A stretch of DNA of 6,054 bases from Pseudomonadota bacterium. GTDB lineage: Bacteria > Pseudomonadota > Gammaproteobacteria > Burkholderiales > SG8-39. Position 1 is the stretch's first letter; each line of letters begins with the position of its first letter. Of this stretch, positions 1 to 5,338 are shown one piece after another. The translations under genes and the position numbers were made by a program. The notes beneath the pieces are model-generated. The model ran no database searches. It was given only the letters and a program-made list of their open reading frames with translations, and was not told the origin of the DNA. The stretch lies in assembly GCA_021825225.1 (NCBI GenBank), contig JAKAIH010000182.1:1-6054 (forward strand), read 5' to 3'.

Positions 1-165
1 CCCGGTGGTTGGACCCGTCCGCCCGGGAAAAGGTCCATGGCCTTGCACTTGCGCCGATGGCGGTTGGTCCCGCAGTCGGTCCAGTAGCCGCGGCGCTAAC
101 GCCGCTCTGCGGCATCCAATTTTCATCCCGGCGCAGCACCGGCGGCCGGCGACGCCGCTCCCGGC
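1..165. other. GC-rich upstream stretch without an identifiable gene
   Basis: No recognisable protein is encoded here on either strand. In + frame 1 an open stretch ends at a TAG at 85-87 and could be the last 28 codons of an upstream gene, but the residues match nothing I know. The frame of copA is also open through this stretch, but its translation is low-complexity Arg/Ala/Gly-rich and lies upstream of the copA promoter. On the minus strand an ATG reading from about 126 towards base 1 stays open to the window edge, again without recognisable content. A six-base-pair GC hairpin lies at 90-105. Confidence 0.5.
90..105. other. GC hairpin upstream of the copper operon
   Basis: GCGGCG (90-95) and CGCCGC (100-105) form a perfect six-base-pair stem with a four-base CTAA loop. 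A TTTT run follows only at about 119-122, too far from the stem for a textbook intrinsic terminator. It could still end transcription of whatever lies upstream of the window. The structure is visible; the function is a guess. Confidence 0.35.
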
Positions 166-170
166 GTATG

Positions 171-189
171 AATACCCCAGATGGGTATT
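171..189. promoter_or_regulatory. Putative CsoR operator 1, just upstream of the -35
   Basis: A perfect inverted repeat: AATACCC (171-177), a five-base spacer CAGAT, then GGGTATT (183-189). The core ATACCC-N5-GGGTAT resembles described CsoR operators, such as the TACCC...GGGTA site before Bacillus copZA. The same core recurs 24 bp downstream, centre to centre. The 3' arm runs up to the first T of the TTGACA -35 box, so a bound repressor should hinder RNA polymerase. A csoR gene lies in the operon that follows. Assignment to CsoR is inferred from motif and context. Confidence 0.8.
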
Positions 190-217
190 TGACAGATACC
201 CATATAGGGTATATGAT
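189..217 (+). promoter_or_regulatory. Sigma70-type promoter of the copA operon
   Basis: The -35 box TTGACA (189-194) matches the consensus fully. It is followed by a 17-bp spacer and the -10 box TATGAT (212-217), a five-of-six match. Transcription would start near 224, giving a leader of about 28 nt before the copA ATG at 252. The promoter is AT-rich within GC-rich surroundings. Such a strong promoter with ideal spacing fits control by a repressor (CsoR). A CueR-type activator would instead be expected with a 19-20 bp spacer. Confidence 0.8.
196..212. promoter_or_regulatory. Putative CsoR operator 2, within the promoter spacer
   Basis: A second perfect ATACCC-N5-GGGTAT inverted repeat with spacer ATATA: arms at 196-201 and 207-212. 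It fills nearly the whole interval between the -35 (189-194) and the -10 (212-217), sharing one base with the -10. This is a classic repression position. It shares both arms and the five-base spacing of operator 1 but not the spacer sequence, as expected for two sites of the same symmetric DNA-binding protein. Confidence 0.82.
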
Positions 218-251
218 ATTTTCGTATTTTCCTCGTTCAACGAGTCGCGCC

Positions 252-2651
252 ATGGAATCATCCTCAGCACTACGCCTAGACCTGCCGCTCGAAGGCATGA
301 CCTGCGCCGCCTGTGCGGCGCGCATCGAAAAGAGCCTGAACAAGCTGCCTGGTGTCGTTGCGAACGTGAACTTCGCGGCCGAATCCGCGCGCGTGACGCT
401 GGAGCCCGAGCGCAGCTCGCCCGCCGCCGTGGTCGAAGCGATCCGGCGCAGCGGCTACTCGGTGTCGGTGCAGGTGGCCGAGTTCCAGGTTTACGGCATG
501 ACCTGCGTCGCCTGCGCCGCGCGCATCGAAAAGGCCCTGAACAGAATCGAGGGCGTCGAAGCGACGGTCAATTTCGCCAGCGAATCTGCCCGGGTGCGCT
601 ACGTGCCCGGCCTGGCCACCCCCGAGCAGCTGCTCGCGGCGATCCGCAAGGCAGGCTACGAAGCGAACGAGCGCGTCGAGGCGAACGCGGCGGAGGAGAA
701 GGCGCGTCGCGCTGAAGTCTTCCGCGCTGAGTTGCGCTTGTTCTGGATTTCTGTCGCGCTCAGTCTGCCGTTGTTGGCGGGGATGCTTTCCATGTTCAGT
801 CCGGGTCACGCCGAACTGCTGCCGCGCTGGCTGCAGCTCGCGCTGGCCACGCCGGTGCAGTTCTGGATCGGCCGGCGCTTTTACGTCGGCGGCTGGAATG
901 CGTTGCGCGGCGGCGGCGCCAACATGGACGTGCTGGTGGCGCTGGGCACGAGCACGGCCTATGGGCTGTCCGCCGTCGTCACGCTTGCAGGGCTGCATCA
1001 TCAGCACGTCTATTTTGAAGCGAGCGCGGTGATCATTACGCTGGTCCTCATGGGCAAGCTGCTCGAAGCGCGGGCCAAGCTCAGAACCTCTGCCGCGATC
1101 GAGGCGCTCATCCGCCTGCAGCCCAAGACCGCCCGTGTGGAGCGCGACGGCGCGCTGATCGAGGTGCCGGTTGCGAGCATGCGCAGCGGCGATGTATTCG
1201 TCGTGCGCTCCGGAGAGAGCATCCCCGTCGACGGCTTGGTTGCAACCGGGGAATCCGGCGTCGACGAGAGCATGCTCACCGGCGAGAGCTTGCCGGTCTA
1301 CAAACGCGCGGGCGACAAGGTGTATGCGGGCACCCTCAATCAGCAGGGCCTGTTGCGCTGCCGCGCCGAGGGCGTGGGCGCGGCGACCATGCTGGCCGGC
1401 ATCATCCGTCTGGTGCGCGAGGCGCAGGGTACGAAGGCGCCGATCCAGCGACTGGCCGACCGGGTCGCCGGTGTGTTCGTTCCGGCGGTGGTCGCGATCA
1501 GCGCGCTCACCTTTGCGCTCTGGTGGAGCTTGGGCGGAGAATTCGCGCCGGCGCTGGTGAATGCGGTCGCGGTGCTGGTCATCGCCTGCCCCTGCGCGCT
1601 GGGCCTGGCGACGCCGACGGCTATCATGGTTGGCACCGGGCGCGGCGCGCAGGTCGGAGTACTGGTCAAGAACGCAGTGGCGCTGGAGCGGGCGGAAAAT
1701 ATCCGCACGCTGATTGTAGACAAGACCGGGACTCTGACCGAAGGCAAGCCGGTGGTGACGGATGTGGTTCCAGCGGCGGGCGTCTCCGAGCGCGATCTGG
1801 TCGCCGCGGCGGCGAGCCTGGAATCCGGTTCGACCCACCCGCTGGCGCACGCCGTCCTCGAACATGCGAAACAAATCGATGCGAAGCTGATCCCGGTGCG
1901 CGATTTCCATTCCGTCACCGGCAAGGGCGTGCGCGCAGTACTCGACCTTCCCGTGCTGGGCGCGGAGCAGACGCTGCTGCTGGGCGCTCCGGCGTTTCTG
2001 CGCGAGTCCGGGTACGCCATCGACACCGAAGCGATCGCGCCGCTGGTCGAGCAGGGCAAGACCGTGATCGCGGTCGGCGGGGCGGGGCGCGTCCTCGGTT
2101 ATCTCGCGATCGCCGACAAGCTGCGCGCAAGCTCGCGCGAGGCCGTCGCCAAATTGAAAGGCATGGGGATAACCGTGGTGATGCTGACCGGCGACAATGA
2201 TGCGACGGCGAAGGCGATCGCTGCTGCTGCCGGTGTCAGCAGCTACAGAGCGCAGGTTCTGCCAGGGGAGAAAGCGGCCGCGGTGGCCGAATTCAAGTCA
2301 GAAGGACAGGTCGTCGGGATGGTCGGCGACGGGGTCAACGATGCGCCGGCGCTGGCTGCGGCCGACGTGAGCTTCGCCATTGGGGCGGGTTCGGATGTCG
2401 CAATCGAGGCGGCCGACATCGCGCTCATGCGCAGCGACCTGCTCTCGGTCGCAGACGCCATCAGCCTGTCGCGTGCCACTCTGCGCAAGATCCGGCAGAA
2501 CCTGTTCTTCGCCTTCATCTACAACGTGCTCGGCATTCCGCTCGCCGCGGCCGGAATGCTGAATCCGGTGATCGCCGGCGCGGCGATGGCGATGTCGTCG
2601 GTATCCGTGGTCAGCAACTCCTTGCTGCTGAAACGCTGGAGGCGCCGCTAA
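252..2651 (+). CDS. copA: Cu(I)-exporting P1B-type ATPase CopA (799 aa)
   Basis: Inner-membrane pump that uses ATP to export Cu(I) from the cytoplasm. Two N-terminal HMA domains carry GMTCAAC (residues 15-21) and GMTCVAC (82-88). About eight membrane helices follow (roughly 163-182, 191-208, 226-247, 254-273, 406-428, 434-460, 750-770, 772-793). All core motifs are intact: TGE (343-345, actuator), CPC (446-448, transmembrane copper site), DKTGT with phosphorylated Asp490, HP (529-530), TGD (646-648) and GDGVNDAP (692-699). Tyr757-Asn758 and the Met781-Ser782-Ser783 region in the last two helices match the Cu(I) subgroup (P1B-1) rather than Zn/Cd pumps. The frame is open far upstream, but ATG 252 is chosen because it lies just downstream of the promoter, and the domain begins about ten residues later. 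The Shine-Dalgarno is weak (GAG at 242-244) and lies in the short inverted repeat CTCGTT-C-AACGAG (232-244). Ag(I) is probably also a substrate. Confidence 0.96.
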   Translation: MESSSALRLDLPLEGMTCAACAARIEKSLNKLPGVVANVNFAAESARVTLEPERSSPAAVVEAIRRSGYSVSVQVAEFQVYGMTCVACAARIEKALNRIEGVEATVNFASESARVRYVPGLATPEQLLAAIRKAGYEANERVEANAAEEKARRAEVFRAELRLFWISVALSLPLLAGMLSMFSPGHAELLPRWLQLALATPVQFWIGRRFYVGGWNALRGGGANMDVLVALGTSTAYGLSAVVTLAGLHHQHVYFEASAVIITLVLMGKLLEARAKLRTSAAIEALIRLQPKTARVERDGALIEVPVASMRSGDVFVVRSGESIPVDGLVATGESGVDESMLTGESLPVYKRAGDKVYAGTLNQQGLLRCRAEGVGAATMLAGIIRLVREAQGTKAPIQRLADRVAGVFVPAVVAISALTFALWWSLGGEFAPALVNAVAVLVIACPCALGLATPTAIMVGTGRGAQVGVLVKNAVALERAENIRTLIVDKTGTLTEGKPVVTDVVPAAGVSERDLVAAAASLESGSTHPLAHAVLEHAKQIDAKLIPVRDFHSVTGKGVRAVLDLPVLGAEQTLLLGAPAFLRESGYAIDTEAIAPLVEQGKTVIAVGGAGRVLGYLAIADKLRASSREAVAKLKGMGITVVMLTGDNDATAKAIAAAAGVSSYRAQVLPGEKAAAVAEFKSEGQVVGMVGDGVNDAPALAAADVSFAIGAGSDVAIEAADIALMRSDLLSVADAISLSRATLRKIRQNLFFAFIYNVLGIPLAAAGMLNPVIAGAAMAMSSVSVVSNSLLLKRWRRR

Positions 2652-2665
2652 GCGCCTTAATTTTT
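2640..2665 (+). terminator. Terminator-like hairpin at the end of copA (possible attenuator)
   Basis: AGGCGC (2640-2645) pairs with GCGCCT (2652-2657) around the six-base loop CGCTAA, which contains the copA stop codon TAA. A further G-T wobble pair is possible, and TAATTTTT follows at 2658-2665. This has the layout of a weak intrinsic terminator: a short GC stem, then a T-rich run. Because the next gene starts only 44 nt after copA and has its own strong ribosome binding site, partial read-through or an RNA-processing and stability role is more likely than complete termination. Confidence 0.5.
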
Positions 2666-2695
2666 GTTCAATCCTGAAAACGAAAGGAGACTTCG

Positions 2696-2905
2696 ATGCA
2701 AACAGTGACTTTGGGGATTTCCGGAATGACCTGCGGTGGTTGCGTGCGCAGCGTAACCAATGTTTTGAAAGCGCTCGACGGCGTGGCAAAAGCCGAAGTG
2801 TCCCTGGAACAACGCAGCGCAGTGGTGGACTACGATCCCGGCAAGGTGGGGCTCGACCAGCTCAAGCGCAGCGTCGAGGAGGCCGGATTTGAAGTCGCAC
2901 CCTGA
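2696..2905 (+). CDS. copZ: CopZ-like copper chaperone, single HMA domain (69 aa)
   Basis: A soluble, cytoplasmic heavy-metal-associated domain protein of the usual length for CopZ (about 68-70 aa). The Cu(I)-binding loop GMTCGGC is at residues 10-16, with Cys13 and Cys16 as ligands, and the predicted beta-alpha-beta-beta-alpha-beta ferredoxin-like fold fills the rest. The likely job is to bind Cu(I) and pass it to CopA or to CsoR. The start ATG is well supported by AAGGAGA (2684-2690), with AGGAG six nt away. It lies 44 nt after copA, and the last 17 nt overlap csoR. A mercury-binding MerP role is unlikely: there is no signal peptide and no mer gene nearby. Confidence 0.9.
   Translation: MQTVTLGISGMTCGGCVRSVTNVLKALDGVAKAEVSLEQRSAVVDYDPGKVGLDQLKRSVEEAGFEVAP
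2877..2882 (+). promoter_or_regulatory. Ribosome binding site that fixes the csoR TTG start
   Basis: AGGAGG, a full anti-Shine-Dalgarno match, lies inside the 3' end of copZ, six nt before the TTG at 2889. This supports the TTG over the next in-frame candidate, GTG at 2940, which has no well-spaced site. Another purine run, AAGGGGAG (2908-2915), is 24 nt from that GTG, too far to serve it. Confidence 0.75.
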
Positions 2906-3206
2906 TCAAGGGGAGTGCGAGCATCACGCCGATCACTCGGTGGTACAGCCCAACAAGGCGGCCCTGCTCAAGCGCCTGAACCGGATCGAGGGGCAAACCA
3001 GGGGTGTAGCGAAGATGGTCGAAGAGGATCGCTACTGCGTGGACGTGCTGACGCAGATTTCGGCGATCCAGTCCGCACTGGACGCGCTCGCCCTCCAGCT
3101 GCTGGAGAGCCACACCAAAGGCTGCGTGCGCTCGGCGATCCGCTCCGGCAATGGCGACGCGGCGATCGACGAGCTCATGACCGTGGTGAAGCGCTTCGGC
3201 CGCTAG
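2889..3206 (+). CDS. csoR: CsoR-family Cu(I)-responsive transcriptional repressor (105 aa)
   Basis: An all-helical CsoR/RcnR/FrmR-family (DUF156) DNA-binding protein. The conserved segment [11 protein letters not shown] (residues 29-39) is followed by RYCVD, with Cys50, then His75 and Cys79. The spacing Cys-25-His-4-Cys, the Tyr before the first Cys (Tyr49) and Glu95 sixteen residues after the last Cys all match the copper site and second-shell residues of Mycobacterium tuberculosis CsoR (Cys36, His61, Cys65, Tyr35, Glu81). This favours Cu(I) over Ni/Co or formaldehyde sensing. Translation starts at TTG, overlapping copZ by 17 nt, behind a perfect AGGAGG. The N-terminal tail holds His4, Cys10, His12, His13 and His16, which may bind extra metal. 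No operator lies directly before csoR, so it should be expressed from, and repress, the promoter at 189-217. Cu(I) binding would release it. Confidence 0.92.
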   Translation: MKSHPDQGECEHHADHSVVQPNKAALLKRLNRIEGQTRGVAKMVEEDRYCVDVLTQISAIQSALDALALQLLESHTKGCVRSAIRSGNGDAAIDELMTVVKRFGR

Positions 3207-3280
3207 CGCGCCGCGCTTGCGGTGCCCGCCGGGTGGAACTTCCAGTACGATAGCCAACCTTGGCTGAAGTCAGACATCCT

Positions 3281-4465
3281 GTGAAAACGTCCATTGCCAT
3301 ACCGCGCGGCGTCTGGATGCTCGGCTTCGTGAGCCTGTTCATGGACGTCTCGTCCGAGCTCATACACGGACTGCTGCCGGTATTCATGGTGTCGAGCCTG
3401 GGTGCGACCGCCCTTGCCGTGGGTGTGGTCGAGGGCATTGCCGAAGCGACCGCCCTGATCGTCAAGGTTTTCTCGGGAGTGCTCAGCGACTACATAGGGA
3501 AAAGAAAATTTCTGGCCGTCATAGGTTACGGCCTGGGAGCCATATCCAAACCCCTGTTTCCGCTTGCGCTGACGGTGCACTGGGTGTTCGCCGCGCGCTT
3601 CATGGATCGCATCGGCAAGGGCATACGCGGTGCTCCGCGCGACGCGCTGGTGGCCGATCTGGCGCCGCCGGAGATACGTGGCGCGGCCTATGGGCTGCGC
3701 CAGTCGCTGGACACGGTAGGCGGCTTTCTCGGTCCGCTGCTCGGCGTGGTGCTGATGCTGTACTGGGCTGGGGATTTCAGAACCGTATTCTGGTATGCGG
3801 TGATTCCGGGCGTTATCGCCGTTCTGCTGTTGGTATTCGGCGTGAAGGAGCCCGGCGCGGGCGCCGCGCTGCGCAAGCCGGCCGCAGCGATTCAATGGAA
3901 AACCCTGGTCGAAATGGGCGGCGCCTACTGGTTCGTGGTCGCGGTGGGCGGTGTGTTCACCCTGGCCCGGTTCAGCGAGGCATTTCTGATCCTGCGTGCG
4001 CAACAGCAGGGACTGCCGGACAGCTATGCGCCCTTGGTGCTCGTCGTGATGAACGTCGTGTATGCGCTCTCCGCTTATCCTTTGGGAAGACTTGCAGACC
4101 GCATGAGCCACCTTGCCTTGCTCGGCGCGGGGCTGGTGACGCTGATCGTCGCCGACCTGATTTTGGCGCATGCGCAGGGACTGGCCACGGTCGGCTTGGG
4201 GGTTGCACTGTGGGGTTTGCATCTGGGCATGACCCAGGGCCTCTTGGCCACCATGGTCGCCAATGCGGCACCGGTGCAGCTGCGCGGTACTGCGTTCGGT
4301 TTTTTCAATCTCGCGAGCGGAGTCGCAATGCTCGCCGCGAGCGTGCTCGCGGGCCTGCTTTGGGACCGGCTCGGCCCTGCTGTCACCTTTGACGCTGGCG
4401 CGGGGTTCGCCCTGGCCGCCCTGCTGATGCTCGCACTGCGAAGCGGGCGCTCACCTGCGGTCTGA
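3281..4465 (+). CDS. Major facilitator superfamily transporter, substrate unknown (394 aa)
   Basis: An inner-membrane secondary transporter of normal MFS length, with about twelve hydrophobic segments. The family's motif A is clear in the loop after the second helix: G66-x-x-S-D70-x-x-G-K-R-K76. A second signature, RFMDRIGKGIRGAPRDAL (106-123), marks a broad, uncharacterised MFS subgroup whose members begin with an IPRGVW...SLFMD...SSE segment, as here (from residue 7). The start is uncertain. GTG 3281 places the conserved N-terminus seven residues in, while TTG 3260 would add seven residues; neither has a good ribosome binding site. It lies 74 nt after csoR with no convincing promoter or terminator between, so co-expression with the copper genes is likely. 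A role in copper or another metal or its complexes is inference from position only. I see no MxxxM motif pair like that of the copper importer CcoA. Confidence 0.85.
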   Translation: MKTSIAIPRGVWMLGFVSLFMDVSSELIHGLLPVFMVSSLGATALAVGVVEGIAEATALIVKVFSGVLSDYIGKRKFLAVIGYGLGAISKPLFPLALTVHWVFAARFMDRIGKGIRGAPRDALVADLAPPEIRGAAYGLRQSLDTVGGFLGPLLGVVLMLYWAGDFRTVFWYAVIPGVIAVLLLVFGVKEPGAGAALRKPAAAIQWKTLVEMGGAYWFVVAVGGVFTLARFSEAFLILRAQQQGLPDSYAPLVLVVMNVVYALSAYPLGRLADRMSHLALLGAGLVTLIVADLILAHAQGLATVGLGVALWGLHLGMTQGLLATMVANAAPVQLRGTAFGFFNLASGVAMLAASVLAGLLWDRLGPAVTFDAGAGFALAALLMLALRSGRSPAV

Positions 4466-4503
4466 CGCAATAGCGGCTTGGACGCCGGTGGCGAGATCCG
4501 AGG

Positions 4504-4532
4504 ATGACCGGGACCTGGAACTGTCGTAAAAT
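4504..4532 (+). promoter_or_regulatory. Candidate sigma70 promoter of the thiS-osmC-thiG operon
   Basis: ATGACC (4504-4509, four of six -35 matches), a 17-bp spacer, and TAAAAT (4527-4532, five of six -10 matches). Transcription would start near 4539 and leave a leader of about 105 nt before thiS. It lies in the only sizeable intergenic gap (4466-4645), where a new transcription unit with a different function begins. I see none of the conserved TPP riboswitch segments (for example CUGAGA) in this leader. Confidence 0.5.
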
Positions 4533-4552
4533 CACGCTTTCTTTGCTGCGGT

Positions 4553-4582
4553 TCTCCGGCGCGGTGTGACGGCCAGGGGAGA
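4553..4582 (+). promoter_or_regulatory. Leader hairpin that could mask the small-ORF ribosome binding site
   Basis: TCTCC (4553-4557) can pair with GGAGA (4578-4582). Inside it, GGC (4558-4560) can pair with GCC (4572-4574), leaving a three-base bulge and an eleven-base loop. The 3' strand of the stem is the Shine-Dalgarno (AGGGGAGA) of the small ORF starting at 4587. The pairing is visible but short, and a regulatory role is speculative. Confidence 0.3.
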
Positions 4583-4586
4583 CGAC

Positions 4587-4649
4587 ATGGTTTGCTTGGC
4601 AGTCCAGCCCCCCACGGAATCCGCCCGCTCACAGAGGTCCGACGAGTGA
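4587..4649 (+). CDS. Possible 20-aa leader peptide coupled to thiS
   Basis: ATG at 4587 is preceded by the strong ribosome binding site AGGGGAGA (4575-4582), four nt away. It opens a 20-codon frame ending in TGA at 4647-4649. That stop overlaps the GTG start of thiS (4646-4648) as GTGA, a typical translational-coupling arrangement. The peptide begins MVCLAVQPP and ends RSDE; I recognise no family. No run of one codon type suggests classical amino-acid attenuation. It may be a real leader ORF that feeds ribosomes into thiS, or a chance frame. It is better supported by its ribosome binding site and stop position than by its residues. Confidence 0.4.
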   Translation: MVCLAVQPPTESARSQRSDE

Positions 4650-4849
4650 TCGAAGTTCAGGTTAATGGCGCCGCACAGCGCTTCGATTCCGATACCGATG
4701 TCGCCGCCCTGCTCGAGCGCCTGCAGCTTGCGGGCAAGCGCGTGGCGGTGGAGCGCAATGGCGAGATCGTTCCGCGCAGCCGGTTCGCGCAGACGGCGCT
4801 TGCGAACGGCGACCGGTTGGAGATCGTAGTCGCGGTCGGAGGCGGTTGA
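4646..4849 (+). CDS. thiS: Sulfur carrier protein ThiS (67 aa)
   Basis: A ubiquitin-fold carrier in the cytoplasm. Its C-terminal glycine is adenylated by ThiF and converted to a thiocarboxylate, which supplies the sulfur for the thiazole ring made by ThiG. The evidence is the usual length (about 66 aa), the conserved AVERNGEIVPRS stretch (residues 34-45), GDRLEIV (55-61) and the C-terminal VGGG ending in the required Gly-Gly. GTG 4646 is chosen as the start because GAGGT (4634-4638) lies seven nt before it and the protein then begins VIEVQVNG, as in other ThiS proteins. The same frame is open further upstream (from a TTG at 4592), but that stretch has no ThiS similarity. The osmC-family gene starts 2 nt after the stop. 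Confidence 0.93.
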   Translation: MIEVQVNGAAQRFDSDTDVAALLERLQLAGKRVAVERNGEIVPRSRFAQTALANGDRLEIVVAVGGG

Positions 4850-4851
4850 GC

Positions 4852-5331
4852 ATGGCCCGCCACGTTCATCACTTCAATGCCAGACTGAGCTGGACCGGCG
4901 CAGCCAGGGGCGACACCCGCGCATACGAGAGCTATTCGCGCGAGCACCTGATCGAGGTTCCGGGCAAGCCGCCGCTTGTCGGTTCGGCCGACCAGGCATT
5001 TCGCGGCGACGCTTCGCGCCACAATCCCGAAGACCTGCTGGTGATGTCGCTTTGCGCCTGCCATATGCTCAGCTATCTCGCGGAGGCGGCGCGCGCCGGC
5101 GTGCGCGTTCTCGCCTACACCGACGAGGCCAGCGGCACGATGCAAATGCATGAGGGCAAGATGCGTTTCACCGCAGTCAGCCTGCGTCCGCAGGTGGTGA
5201 TCGCCGCAGGCAGCGATCCGGCGAAGGCGCAAGCGCTGCACGAAATGGCACACGAGCAATGCTTCATCGCGAATTCGGTCAATTTCCCCGTCTCCTGCGA
5301 CGCGCACCTGAGCGTCGCTGAAACCGCATAG
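4852..5331 (+). CDS. OsmC-family thiol protein (159 aa)
   Basis: A cytoplasmic OsmC/Ohr-superfamily protein. Members with both cysteines reduce organic hydroperoxides, but this subgroup's substrate is unknown to me. Visible signatures are [26 protein letters not shown] (residues 39-64), then SLCACHML with the candidate reactive Cys70 (Cys68 is also present), and [11 protein letters not shown] with Cys137, the expected second cysteine. Cys149 follows near the end. Length is typical for the family. ATG 4852 is preferred: GGAGG (4838-4842) lies nine nt away, whereas TTG 4846 would be too close to it. The gene lies 2 nt after thiS and 7 nt before thiG, so it is almost certainly co-transcribed and perhaps translationally coupled. 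This placement suggests a link to thiazole sulfur or redox chemistry, which is inference. No signal peptide is seen. Confidence 0.88.
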   Translation: MARHVHHFNARLSWTGAARGDTRAYESYSREHLIEVPGKPPLVGSADQAFRGDASRHNPEDLLVMSLCACHMLSYLAEAARAGVRVLAYTDEASGTMQMHEGKMRFTAVSLRPQVVIAAGSDPAKAQALHEMAHEQCFIANSVNFPVSCDAHLSVAETA

Positions 5332-5338
5332 GAATCTT

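Noticed and set aside
6..74. Short imperfect direct repeat (GGTTGGaCCCG and GGTTGGtCCCG)
   Set aside because: Two copies of about eleven bases in GC-rich DNA, with no further copies or symmetry, are not enough to support a repeat element.
9..251. Extension of CopA upstream to a TTG at 9 or ATGs at 168 and 213
   Set aside because: The frame is open, but it runs through the promoter and both operators, and the added residues are low-complexity. A transcript starting near 224 would not include these starts. ATG 252 leads directly into the first HMA domain.
1118..1130. CCCAAGA as a frameshift site like the one in E. coli copA that yields a separate chaperone
   Set aside because: It is not a proper X-XXY-YYZ heptamer in the reading frame, and it lies after the fourth helix rather than between the HMA domains. 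A separate copZ gene is present anyway.
276..1910. A 544-codon open frame on the minus strand inside copA
   Set aside because: It mirrors the GC-biased third-codon-position pattern of copA. Its translation is Arg/His/Gln-rich without recognisable domains, and copA on the + strand has every expected motif.
2908..2942. AAGGGGAG plus GTG 2940 as an alternative csoR start
   Set aside because: The spacing is 24 nt, far outside the usual range. AGGAGG to TTG 2889 is an ideal site.
3217..3251. A promoter for the MFS gene (TTGCGG with TACGAT)
   Set aside because: The spacer would be 23 bp and both boxes are poor matches.
3203..4222. A 339-codon minus-strand open frame opposite the MFS gene
   Set aside because: Its composition is that of an antisense shadow (His/Gln/Arg-rich). 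The + strand encodes a clear membrane transporter with MFS motifs.
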